Below, one piece after another: positions 46,601-57,655 of a stretch of 64,000 bases of DNA (position 1 is its first letter; each line of letters begins with the position of its first letter). The notes under the pieces are model-generated. The model saw only the letters and a program-made list of their open reading frames with translations. It was not told the DNA's origin and searched no databases. This DNA is from Rhodotorula mucilaginosa (lineage: Eukaryota; Basidiomycota; Microbotryomycetes; Sporidiobolales; Sporidiobolaceae), in contig CP137878.1 of the NCBI GenBank assembly GCA_034406715.1, positions 248,001 to 312,000 on the forward strand, read 5' to 3'. A program made the position numbers and the translations under genes.

Positions 46601-49217
46601 GTCGAGTTCGGTCCGCAGGCGATCTTGCTCGTCTTCGGCGTGCGCAATTCGAGCGAGGAGACTGTCGCGCTCCTCGACATGCGCCTTCTCGATATCCGAC
46701 GCCTGCGACTCTTTTTCACGCAGTTGCCACGCGAGCGAGTCGGCGTGCGCCTCCGTCTCGGCCAGAATCTTGCGAAGCGAATCGGTTTCGAGCGCCCGGC
46801 GGTTGTACAGCTCGAGGAGCTCGTCGTGCTCGTCAGACTGCGCCTGCCGCTCGGCCGCATCTTGCAACGCGCTCTGGGCGAGGTCCTCGTGCTGAGCTCG
46901 CAGGTCGTCCAACTCGTACGTCACAGCTTCGAGCTGTTCCTCCGCGAGCTGAAGCGCGTTTTCGAGCTCGTCAACTTGCGCCAGTCGAGACTGATCTTGC
47001 TCGTGCTGCCCGACGAGGTCCTGGATGCGTGCCTCACACGCAGCGAGCTTGGTCTCGAGCTGGAAGAGTTGACTTTTTGCGTCCATCAGGGCTTCCTCTA
47101 TCGCTGCTGACTCGCGCTTAGCGTCGGCAGTGAGGGTTCGCTCCGTCTCGAGCTCGGCGCGAAGAGCCGCCAATTGTTCCGAGTCCTCCGTATTGATAGC
47201 TCGCGTCGCAAGCGACTGGTGCTGGTGCTGGTGCTGGAGCTGCTCGAGTTCGTTCTGCAACGCTTCGCACCGGGCTTCCGCGTCGTGCGCGCGCTGCTGG
47301 ACCGCCTCGTCGACTCCCTCGGCCTCGTCCGGTTTGCGTGCCGCTTCGAGTTCGGCCTCGAGCTCCTCAATCCGATCTTCCGCGAGCTTGAGCTCTCGCT
47401 CCGCTTCGTCGCGATCGAACAGCGCATCTTCGAGTTCGCGCTGCGTTGTCGTCTCGAGCAGACTCGCGACTGCGTCAGATGGGGGCGCGATCTCGTCGAG
47501 CCGCGCCTGCAACTGGTCGACGGTCGACTCGCTGCTGGCTAGCTGCTGTTCGAGGTCGGCGACGCGGGCTCGCAGATCGTTCAACTCGACGTCTGGTGCG
47601 TGGAGCGCAGGCAGTTCCGCGAATGTCGAAGCAGCCTCCGGAATCGTCGCGGATGCAAGCGCTTCCTTTTCGGCGATGGCGGCGACAAGCTGATCTTTGA
47701 CGTCGTCGTGCTCCGAGCTGGTAGGTCATAGAAGTCCGTGAGTACCCAAGCGGTGATACGGGGCATCATCAAACGAAAGGCCTTACCGCAGAGCCGACAG
47801 CTCTTCGCGAGCGGCCTCCGTTTGCGACTCCTTTGCCTTTGCCCTTTCGGCAGCTTCGGCATGGTCACGTCGAGCTTGTTCGACTCGTTCCTCCGCATCT
47901 TGATGGGCCTTCGATGCAGCCGCGAGAGCCGCGATGAGGCCGTCGCGCCTGTGAGCGGAGAATGTCAGCGTGGGCTGGCAAAAACTAGTCCCCGGCTTTG
48001 TAGACGATACGTACTCCTGCTCGACATCGGAGATCCGGGTGTTGAGCTCTGCACGGAGAGCAGAGATGCGCTCTTCGGCGTCGGCTACTGCCTTGTTCGC
48101 CGTCTCCGCGACCGCCCTGGCGTCCTCTTCGAAGCCTGCGCGGCTCTTCTCCGCCGTGGCTGCCGTCTCCAACTCCGAGACCTTGCCCGTGAGGACCTCG
48201 ACCTGGGAAGCGAAGCGCTGATTCTCCTTCTCGAGTTCGCCGATAACGTTGTCAGCGTCCTCGAGCTCGGCGCGCAAAGTCTCGATCGTCTCCCGGTCGA
48301 CCTCTCGCGCATCCTCGACTTTCTGCAACTCCTCCTCGTGCCAAGCCAGCTCCGTCTCGAGTTCGTCCCGCTCCGCTTCGAGAGTGGCATAGTCCGCCGC
48401 TTCGAGTTTGGCTCCTTCGAGGAGGCGTTCGAGGTCCTCGCGCGAGCCCGCGAGTTCGTCGCGCTCGCTCTCGACGGCTGCGCAGCGATGCTCGAGTTCC
48501 TGCGTGCGAGCCACCGAAGAGGAGCGTTCTTCCTCGGCTTGCTGCTTGAGCGCAGCGACCTCGACGGCGTGCTCGTCCTTGACGTCGATCAATTCCTCGC
48601 GAGCCACTTCCGCGTCGGTGCGAGCTTGTGCGAGTTCATCCGAGGTGTGCTCGAGCTCGCTCTGCGTCGAGCGGAGGGCAGCGCTCAGAGAGGAGGCGTT
48701 GATCTCGGCCTCGGCGAGCGAGTTTTGCAGGGAGGAAATGGTCTCGTTTGCTGTCGCGAGTTCGGCTTCGAGTTCTTTGACGCGACCCTCTTGTGCCCGA
48801 ACCGGTGGAGAGCTTGAAGAGGTAGGCTGGGCGGCGACTGAGGGGCGACGCATAGGCGCGGTCGGGATGGCAGACTTGCCGGCGGCGGCGGCGGTGGTCG
48901 CAGCGGAGGAAAGGCTCGACGGCGGCCGCACGCCGAGCACTGACGAAGGGCGGTTCGTCCTCGGGATCGCCGACGCTGCAGTCGCTCGCGTCTGGACGCC
49001 TATACGACTGCGCGTAGCTGGACCGCTGACCGGCGGGACGGGCTTGAACGGTGCATCGCCGGCCTGGCGGGATGCCTGCACAAATGTCAAGACTCGCTCA
49101 GTAGCGTTCCGTCACCAGTACTGTAGTCAGTCTACGCACCGGCCTCGCAATCTTGGAGGTGCCTGCCTTGTCTCCTGCCGCCGTCGATGACATTGTTGGG
49201 CGATTTTCCTTGTTCAT
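43609..49217 (-). CDS. Long coiled-coil protein with KEN sequences near both ends
   Basis: Nine exons close in phase to 1,703 residues: 49140-49217, 48015-49075, 47787-47948, 45995-47714, 45683-45927, 45051-45624, 44518-44989, 44175-44470 and 43609-44112. The start MNKENRPTMSSTAAGDKAGT carries a KEN box at residues 3-5. A basic, serine-rich head follows to about residue 130, then nearly continuous heptads (RVKELEAELATANETISSLQ onward) for about 1,400 residues. The C-terminal tail is basic and disordered with a second KEN (LALDKENVNAGSGRKVQRPL). KEN is the APC/C-Cdh1 degradation signal, so a cell-cycle-controlled spindle-pole or microtubule protein is plausible but inferred. No motor, CAP-Gly or GRIP domain is visible. 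Many long plus-strand frames opposite are shadows of the coiled coil. Confidence 0.85.
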
Positions 49218-49592
49218 CGTTGCGGGCGATGGCGCTACGAAGAGGTCGCTGCTGGCCGTTATTCGCCAGGGACGTGTACGCAGAGAGTCGACGTCTTCAC
49301 ACTCGCCCTCTTTCGCTCCTCCCTAGAGCACTGGCGTGCAGAGAGCGTGTCGAGATGCAAGCGAAGCGAGCGGCCCTGCAGCAGGCTCGAGACGGGATCG
49401 AGCAGCGTGGATCGCGCTGCCTAGCCTGTTTTAATATCACTGAGTAAGCACAGACGTGCTGCCTGTCGCCGTACGCACGCTGTATGACCGACAACCAGGT
49501 TCTGACAAACAAAAACAAGCGAGCGATCGACGCGTCTCGGGGCGTGGCTCATCTAATCTCCGCGGGCGGCCGTGTTAACCGAGAGTTTGCTT
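49218..49592. other. Intergenic stretch
   Basis: 375 bp between two tandem minus-strand genes; expected to hold the promoter of the coiled-coil gene and the 3' end of the MYST gene. Nothing else is recognised. Confidence 0.4.
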
Positions 49593-52484
49593 TCATAGGC
49601 CGCAGACGTAAGCTACATCGAGCATTGGCATCGGTTTGACCCCCTTTTGGCGCGCCACCTCCTCGACCAGTTCCGGCGTGATGATCAGCTCGAGCTCCTG
49701 ATCGACCGTGGCGGCCTCCTGCAGCGGCGGTCTTCCACCCACCGACGGCGGCGGCGTCGCCGTGGCAGTCGAGGAAACCGCCACAGCTTGGAGTTTCGCT
49801 TCGGCGCCGTCCTCCTCCATCTTGATATCCCCGTCGCCGACCACGTCAACGGCGACACCATTCGTCTCGACCTCGTTCTCTGCCTGCAGCTGCTCTGTTG
49901 CTGCCGCAACACCACGCGAACGCCACCGCGCGAGTCCCGATTCGACGAGGGCGTAGGCGACATCGTCCGGTCGGAGATTGACCGCGTGCGCCAGCTCATC
50001 CAACCCCGTCGCGAACGAGAAGACCTCTTCGCCATCGACGACTTCGACCGACGAGGTGCCCTCGCCGCCGCCGCCGTTCGGACTCGCGACGTGAGCTTCG
50101 ACGACAGACGGAAGCGGGCGAAGCGTAAAGGCCTTGGCGGGCGATTTCGCCAGCAAGTTCCCACCCGAGGGCAACTCGCCATCCCAGCCTTTCGACCGCC
50201 GCAATCGTTTCTTGCGCTCCCTCTCCAGTCGGTCCGCTTCGTCGACGTCGTCTGCGTCATCGGCTTGCGAGTTCTTCGCCGGCGACACGGACACGCGCCC
50301 AGGGGCCGAGATGACTTTGTCAATGAGGGGAGGTCGATCTCGGAGCGCGAACACAGCACGAAAGTATCGGACCAGGAGCGAGATCCAGTACGCGAGGTAG
50401 CCGCGTTGGCCGAGCTCGGATAACGGTCGCTCAGGCGTGCCGGGAGTCGCCGAGTAGCGGCGCGAGAGTTCGTAGCCTGGGCAGACACGGGCAAGACAAA
50501 ACGGGTTTGAGCGGCGGCATCAAACTGGAAGCTGGCAAGGTCAGGTAATTGCAAGACTCACTGAACTCGATCAGAAGAGTGGCCCATCCCCGCTGCCGGA
50601 ACGGCGGAAACACCACAATGCAAGCGAGGTTGTAATCGTCGTACGAGATCTTTTCCTGCAGAGGAGGGTTTGGCGCGGTTCTTAGCTCGCTTCGCAATCT
50701 GCATGAACTCGCTTGACTGAGAGAACGCACCTTGGAAAAGTATCCGAGCACCCACTCTTGCTTCCCCATTGCCTCGGTGAGGAGGTAAAACGTAAAGCTC
50801 TCGACCTGCGCGACCCAGCGTACCCTAGTTTAGCTCCGGCGGCGCTCCTTGGGCGCGCGCGCAGTCCAGAGAGAGACAGAGGGCACTCACGTCAAAGAAC
50901 ATGTACTTGTGCTCTATGAAGAGCTTGGCGAACAAGCACAGGTTCTGGCAGTAGAGCTGATGAGGAGGATATCAGCGCGCATGCGGATGGTCGGGGTGTG
51001 TGGAATACACACCTTGGCTTGAGCGCCGTCGACCTCCCAGATGCTCGTCGCACCCCTCTGATACACTCGCCGGCCCGGTGGCTTGGTAACCTGACATTCC
51101 TTCTGCACAGTATTGTCGGGGTCGGTCAAGGGAGAGAACGCCGAGAGACTCTGTTCAAAGGCACTAGCAAGACAACGCACCTGATGCGTCAAGTAGGCAG
51201 CGGGCAGGGCCATGTATTTGAAGCACCGATCGCACACAAACAGTTTGACCTCTGTCGGCGGGAGCAGTTTCTGCTTCTCGCGCAGCTCGCGCTCGCGTTC
51301 CTCCCTCGCCTTCCTCGCCAGTTCCCTCTGCTGCCGTTGCGTCAAGTACCCTTCTCCGTGTGCGTTCGGGGAGGACGCGTCCTTGCCGGCTGCGAGACGA
51401 GCGGCGCGTTCGGCGGCGCGTTTCGCTTTGACGGTCTCGCCGGGCGGTTTCGGGAGGAACCGGCCTCGACTGCCGCGACTGGTCGGGACGGGTGGTGTTG
51501 GCTGAGTGGGGTATGAGAGGGCGGCGGAAGTGGAGGCGATCGGCGGCGCGCCCGAAGCAGTTGCGGTACCGGCGGCGGAAGGAGGAGGCGGAAGTGGCGC
51601 AGGAGGAGGAATTGTCTCGAGCGGCGAAGGTGTCGGAGTTTCAGCAACAGCGACACTGTCCGGTGCCGCAACGAGTTGTGGCGTCATTGATGCCGCCGCA
51701 AACTCGCCACCGTCCAGAGGTGTCGAGGCAATGTCGATCTGCATCGGCATCGCGCCGACGGGCGGTGGTGGTGCTGCTACCGCCGTCGCCGGCGCCGCCA
51801 ACTCAGGGCTGATTTCCCGTCCCGCTGCTGTTTCGGTCCCATGGGTCGAAAACCCGGTAGAGCCTCGAGATGGTGGAGGAGTGGGACCATCCGCTCCGTT
51901 GGGTGCTTTGCCGCCGTCGTTGTCGTTTTCACTGATCGGGACCGTCGTCGACGCCGTGGACGTAGCGTTCGGGGCGGCCTTCTTCCCACCGAACCTACCA
52001 CCATTCTCGCGCATTTGCGTAGCCGCATTATTGTTATTCGCAGCGGCACCGCTCGCTGTAGAAGTCGAGGCGGCGGGAGTGCCTGGCAGTTCCTCGAGCG
52101 GATACGGCGACGGGTACTGGGCTCGGATTTCGTACCCGGCGTAGACGACGAGATCGATGTGCGCCAAGGCGTCGACGTGAGGTGCATGGCTACTCGCAGT
52201 AGCAGCAGCAGCAGCTGGACCGGAAGCCGCAGGAGGCGCAGAGGCGGCGGCGGGAGAAGCCTGTCAACAGCCAGCAAGTCAGCACCACCGGGCAGGACCA
52301 GCCTTGGATAGGAACACACGTTGGATCTCGATTCTCTCGCGCGCTTCTTCCTTCCCTGCGCGTCTCCAGTCCCGAGTCCGGCTGCCGAGTCGTCGGTGGA
52401 TGTTGATCCATTCGCGTTCCGAGGAGGAGGTGCAGCTGCAGCTTCGACGCCGCCTGCAGTGGGCGGGCCTCGGGCTGGATCCAT
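49593..52484 (-). CDS. MYST-family histone acetyltransferase with a large internal insertion
   Basis: It transfers acetyl groups from acetyl-CoA to histone lysines in the nucleus. Seven exons close in phase to 817 residues: 52320-52484, 51181-52260, 51013-51102, 50891-50956, 50731-50805, 50562-50655 and 49593-50476. The MYST entry strand is [20 protein letters not shown] (about 92-112). The C2HC zinc finger is [11 protein letters not shown] (about 395), then L..H in the next residues. After it come [56 protein letters not shown] (catalytic Cys), [19 protein letters not shown] (acetyl-CoA loop) and [19 protein letters not shown]. About 280 disordered residues separate entry strand and zinc finger, where relatives have roughly 10-20. 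The acetyl-CoA loop reads RQRGWA rather than the common RxxGxG. It is closer to Sas2/Esa1 types; exact orthology is unsettled. Confidence 0.88.
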
Positions 52485-52826
52485 CCTGCCCTCAAGACGC
52501 AGCCGAGACGCGGTCTGGACGAGATGCCACCCGGCTCTGACGAGTCGACGAGGCGGCGCCCCTCTCCGGCTCACTTCATCCAGGCGAAAACTCACTCAGG
52601 CCGGGTACACTACAGATAGAGGATGGCAAGTACGATTTACAACACTACGGAGGAGAAAAGACCGTTCAAGCGCGCACATGCAAGGGAGAGAGACAGAAAA
52701 GCGAGAAACCCCCTCCTTCCACCTTATTTTTTGGTCCATCGACCACGCCGCCTATACGACCAAGCGCCGCCGCCCTCCTCTTCAAGCGAAACGCCCGACG
52801 AAAGGGAAAGTGAGAGTTGGCCGCCT
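52485..52826. other. Intergenic stretch
   Basis: 342 bp between the MYST start and the FEN1 stop, tandem on the minus strand. The MYST frame stays open about 110 nt upstream to an ATG at 52595, which could extend the N terminus. Otherwise nothing is seen. Confidence 0.4.
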
Positions 52827-54749
52827 TTACTTCTTCTTGGTCGCCGTCTTGGCCTTTTTGCCTCCCTTGCCACCCGCGTCCTTCTTGTCGTCGCCCTGTG
52901 CATCCAGTCACCATCCCCCGACATGCCCATCCGTCAGCCCCACAGTTTCTTGCCGCTTCTGGTTCCGGAGCAAGGAAAGAAGAGACCACTGAGACGCACC
53001 TTGCGTTTCTTGCTCCCGCTGCCCGAAGCAGGCGAGCTCCCTCCTCCTCCCTCCTTCGGCTTGACGGTAAAGAACCCATCAAGACGCCCTTGCTGTTTCG
53101 CGCTCATGCGCGCTTTGAGCTTGTCGGCACCTTTGCGGACGCGTTCCTCACTGCGCGCCGGGGGGCGTCAATATCCGAGATGCCGCCCGCCCGCCCACCT
53201 GCGCGCGCGAGAGAGAGAGGGGGGACGCACGAGAAACCCTTTTCGCGGACGAGAAAGTCGACGAGGCCTTCCGTATCAGGCGCCTCCCACTTGAGCTGTA
53301 ATCCGCACCCCGCCCCCTCAGCCCTCGTCAGTTTCAGTTTCAATTCCCAGTCCAGCCTCCACTTTCAAGCCCGCGCCGGGCGCGCGCCGACTGACCTCGA
53401 TCTCGCTCGACTTTTTCACGTCCGGGTGTTTGAACAACTCCCTCGCCTCCTCGTACGGCCACTCTTCCGGCGGCGGGTTCTTGCCCTTCCTCAAGTGGTC
53501 GAGGATGCTCTCCATGTCGTCGTGCTCGCGGACGAGTTTCAGCGCCGTCTTGGCCCCGATGCCCTTGAGCGGTTCGAGGTAGTCGCACCCGCACAGCATG
53601 CACATGTCGATGAACTGTGTGTGGCGTTCCGGAGATAAACCAACTCTCAGTCTTGATCAGCCACCACAAGCCAGCCAAGGCAAAGCGACGCCACGCCCGG
53701 CACACGCACCTTGTCCATAGTCAATTCAAGTCCAGCGAGGACCTCGTCCAAGCTAATGACATCGATCGGCATCTTGCGCGCCTCCGAAAAGGTCAAGTGA
53801 CGGAGCACGATCGGCGAGTTGAACGTGAGCGTGTCCATGTCTTCGCTGCCAGCGCCGTAGACCTGCGCGCGCGTGCGCGTGAGGGAAGGGGGAGGTTTCT
53901 GTCCGTCAATTTTACCGAGAAGAGCGAGGGTGGAGAGAGAGAGAGAGAAGCGCACCAGTCCGCCGCGGCACAACTCGGCGCACTGCGCTTCCGCCTCGGA
54001 GGGAGCCTGTGCGCGCGCGAAATCGCAAACGAGGAGTAAGTGACCTCCTCCACTTGTGAAGAGACGACACTCCCCACGAGAAAGTACAACGCGGACGCGG
54101 CGCACCTCGACCCAAGGGATCCCCATCAGCGTGAGCAACCTGCGGCATTCCTCGTTGTGCTCCCTGGTGACTTTGACCTGCCGACGACTCATGCGATCGA
54201 CATCCTCGGTCGTGCCTACACGCAATCGTATCGAGCGAAGATCAGCATCCGGTGAGTAGCAGAGAAAGAAGGAAGGAACCCTCCCAACGAAGGAAGGGAA
54301 GAGACGGACCGGTTTCTTTCGCTTCGACTTCGTCTTCCTTGGCTTCTTGACGACCCGCGAAACGCTTCTTGAGCTGCGGTTCGGTTCCGTAGTTGAGTGC
54401 AAACGGTCAACCGAGTCCGGGTGAAGGGCGATGCAGGAAACAGAGAGAGAGAGACACAGAGACGGACGACGTTGGACTTGAGTTGGGGCGGTTTCCCGTC
54501 AAAGACGTAGCACGGTTTGAGGTCGTTCTCGACCATGCGGATCGTACTGTCGGGTGGTAACGGCGCAGGTAGCTGAGCATGAGCGCGGGTTGTCCCTGTT
54601 CGTCAGAGGAGGAGGACGGAAAAGACGGACCGGTAAAACAGTCCCATCAAGTGGGACGTGGTTTCTCCCGCGTCGTTCATGAGTTGCTGACCGTCCTGCT
54701 GCCTGACTGCGATCAAGAACTGGTAGATCGACATGGACCTGCGAGAGAC

Positions 54750-54783
<34 letters not shown>

Positions 54784-55017
54784 GGTGAGGTGAGGCCAGT
54801 CAGCCCTGCCATGCCCTCACCTCGCCGGGGTAACGGCCAACGCACGCGTCGATTGCGACTTTGCGACCAAAGAGGGTCTTCATCTCTGCCTGCTTGATGG
54901 CCTTGGGCGCATTGTCGTTGATCAACGCCGTCAACCCTGCGGTCGGGGCGGGGGTCAGTCCGTCCAGTCCAATTGCGGTTGGATGGGAGGATAGGCTGAC
55001 TTGCCTTTGATACCCAT
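52827..55017 (-). CDS. FEN1/RAD27: Flap endonuclease 1
   Basis: It removes 5' flaps in Okazaki fragment maturation and long-patch base excision repair in the nucleus. The start [20 protein letters not shown] is invariant in the family, which fixes the first exons: 55005-55017 (13 nt), 54846-54936 and one beginning at 54738. Blocks: [68 protein letters not shown] (metal-binding EAEA), [10 protein letters not shown] (metal-binding Asp), [20 protein letters not shown] (H2TH entry) and HPDVKK. The C-terminal PCNA-binding PIP box is QGRLDGFF, followed by a lysine-rich nuclear tail ([10 protein letters not shown]). About nine introns interrupt the gene. The first has a GC donor, and the second contains a CAAG microsatellite close to its acceptor. 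Confidence 0.95.
54751..54783 (+). repeat. (CAAG)8 microsatellite in a FEN1 intron
   Basis: Eight perfect CAAG units occupy most of the 3' half of the second FEN1 intron (54739-54845). On the coding (minus) strand this is (CTTG)8, ending about 12 nt before the CAG acceptor, in the place of the usual pyrimidine tract. Confidence 0.9.
54937..55004 (-). other. GC-AG intron 1 of FEN1
   Basis: The coding strand reads ATCAAAG then GCAAGTCAGCC and ends CCGACCGCAG. Removing it restores the invariant MGIKGLTALI with phase intact. No GT donor nearby does so. GCAAGT is the classic sequence of GC-AG donors. Confidence 0.85.
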
Positions 55018-55215
55018 CTTGGCGAGCTCTCTCTCTGGCTGCTACAGGGAGTGCAAGAGCGTCAATATCAACGCGTGACGCAAATACGCAAATCAACGCG
55101 TGTTCTGCGCGGAAGCAAATTGACGCACACGAGGGGAGGCGCGCATCTGGACGCAAGAGATGGTCGGACTTGGCGAGCACAGCACACGCCTGCCTGCTCC
55201 TCCACAGCGGCCACG
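55018..55215. promoter_or_regulatory. Short bidirectional promoter between FEN1 and the palmitoyltransferase
   Basis: Only 198 bp separate the divergent start codons. An A+C-rich patch with ACGCGT at 55073-55078 and again CAACGCGTG at 55094-55102 resembles the MluI cell-cycle box (ACGCGT) that drives S-phase DNA synthesis genes such as RAD27 in other yeasts. That reading is inference. Confidence 0.5.
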
Positions 55216-57414
55216 ATGCACGGACAGACTCGGGCGAGGGGAGGAGGAGGAGGAGCTGCTCGACCTTTGCTCTCGTTCACAGCGCAGGACGCTCCTCTCC
55301 CGCACCTCACCCGCGTGGGCACTCCAGCACAGCCCGCACCTCGTCGGCGGTCGAGGTTGGTGACGGTCGTCTACTTGCTCCCGCTCGTGTTTGTGTTTGC
55401 ATTGCTCGCATTCGCTTCTTATACGTTCCTCTACACCCTCTGCTACGTACGCTCTCCCCCGTCTCTTCCTATTGCTGGCGGTCAAGTTGAGTAACTGACT
55501 CCCGCCTGCGAGTGGCGCACCGCACCAGGGCTACCTCTGGCAAACTCGCCACCGCACACTCACAGCCGTACTCTACGCACTCGCATTCACCGCACTCGAC
55601 TTTGGCTGTACCGCAAACTTTTGGATGGCCTACGCCAGAGGGACCGCCAGCTTTGTCCCCTTGCCGGACGGTCAACTCGAACCCAACGACGACGACGACG
55701 AGGAGGCCAACTTGGGGACAAGGAGCGCCTCCAGTCAACTCGCGAAACTCGTACGCCCAACGCTGGACCGACACGAGCAAGAGGAGGAGGAACTAGCCGC
55801 CGCGTACGAAGAGAGCCTCGAACAGCAGGAACAGACGGCACTCTTGTCCGGCAGCGCACCAACCGGGCCTGAATCTAAACTCGGAGGAGGAGGAGGGTCA
55901 AATACTCGGAGACGACTAGCCCACCAAGTCAAGAGCGACGGGTCGGCCCGATTCTGTCGCAAGGTGAGGAAAGAGGGAGAGAGCCTGCCTCCTTCTCTTC
56001 CCCTCGACCGAGTAACTGACCCTTACCCTCGGACAGTGCAACGTCCCGAAACCGGATCGCGCTCACCACTGCTCGGCATGTCGGCGCTGCGTCCTCAAGA
56101 TGGATCACCACTGTCCCTGGCTCGGAGGAGGTTGCGTCGTCAGTCTCTCGCTCTCTCTCTCTTTTCCTCTCTGCAAAAGAAAAAGAAAACCTACCGAGAC
56201 TGACCTGCGATCGATCCCCGACACCGACGACCGACGACAGGGCTGGGCCAACTACAAGTTCTTCCTCCTCGCTCTGCTCTACACGGGCGCGCTCGGGATC
56301 TTTACCGCCGGCATCATGTTTCACGAACTGGCCAACTATGTCTCGGACATTGACGACGTACGTCCCTCCCTCCGCAACTTTCTCTCTTTGGGCAACGAGC
56401 CCCGTGGAGACTGAAAAGAGAGGCATTAATTGACCCCTGCTCGACTCCTTTGCACACATTGAAGGGGTTCCAAGCGGCGCCCATCTTGTGGGCCATCGTC
56501 GGCCTCCTCGGCTGCATCTTTGGGATCTCGGTCGGCTCGTTCGGGTTGTACCACTTCTACCTCGCGTGCAAGAACCGGTCAGTCAGACAAGGGTGGTGTA
56601 CTCTTCTTCCTGCTTTTTTTTCTTTTTTCTTTTCCCACTTCTGCTTTTTCCGAACCTCCTCCTCCATTCCCTCGGACGAAGGCGCTGATTCGACCCCTTC
56701 TCGTGGCGATGACCTGATGCGACGCACAGCACGACCATCGAAGCAATGGAGCACCCAACCGCTGTCGCGCCTCCTCCTCCTCCTCCTTCGCATTCTTCCG
56801 CCCTCCTCTCTTCCCCGACGCCGCCGCCAACTCACGGTCCTCACCACGCCCCTAGTCGCTCCCACTCCCACCGTCCCCTTCAGCACCACCGCCAGCGGCG
56901 CCTCCAACCCAACGACCTAACCTACAAGCAACGCCAACGGCTCGCGTCCGCCGCGAGGCGCTACAATATCTATGACCTCGGTTCGTGCGCTCGGAACCTC
57001 GAACAGGTGTTTGGAGGGAGAGAGAAGTGGTTGGAATGGTTCATGCCGTGGGGTTGGCCGTGCGTCTCGCGTCTTCCCTCGATTTTTTTTTTCCTTTTGT
57101 CCGTCCTTGTCTTTGTGAGGCTGATCACTTTTGCGTTCGGACGGACATTGTATGTATGTAGCCCTGGAGACGGCCACTCGTTCCCCGTCAATCCAGCAAA
57201 CATCGACCACCTCCGCCTCGCGATCGAAGCCGTCTACGCCGAAGCCGAAGCGACCCTCCTCGCTCGAGAACGAGAACAAGCAGAGGCTCGTCGTCATCGG
57301 AGGCGCGCGACGGGCTGGTCAGAAGATACAAGTGCGGACAATGAAGGATACGACACTTCCTCTAGCTTGAGTGATGCACCAAGTGATGAGGATGGTCCGA
57401 TTCGGAGAGCCTGA
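55216..57414 (+). CDS. DHHC palmitoyltransferase (Pfa3/Pfa4-like)
   Basis: It attaches palmitate to cysteines of target proteins at endomembranes or the vacuole. Seven exons close in phase: 55216-55446, 55529-55963, 56037-56138, 56241-56357, 56465-56577, 56730-57059 and 57162-57414, giving 526 residues. Two N-terminal hydrophobic segments ([40 protein letters not shown]) precede the cysteine-rich domain: [20 protein letters not shown], then [20 protein letters not shown], then [12 protein letters not shown] is intact. Two more membrane segments follow ([39 protein letters not shown]), then TTIEAMEHP, the conserved TTxE motif. A His/Pro-rich insertion and acidic tail are lineage additions. GGGC replaces the usual NNC before VG. 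The fifth exon uses an AAG acceptor, a mild oddity. Exact PFA orthology is open. Confidence 0.9.
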
Positions 57415-57655
57415 GCCATAGACTCGGGTTCCTTCGACCACGCGTTCTTCCTTTCTAGTCTCTCCTCGTCCTGTGTGTTCCTTTGTCACCAACATGCAAA
57501 ATCGCCGCTTCCGCTCAAGTTCTCTTTTCGTCTGATCTCGAGCGCGCGCGGTCAGCTCGCACGAGAAAAAGGAAGAAAAGAAAGAACGATGTCATGCATG
57601 AGAAGCGAGCGAGCCGGCGGGCGGGTGAGGGAAGAAAAGCAGAAGGGAACTATTA

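Noticed and set aside
45956-47110. 384-codon plus-strand frame resembling a leucine-rich protein
   Set aside because: Antisense of heptad repeats (CTC/GAG codons) gives false leucine-rich frames; the minus-strand coiled coil closes in phase.
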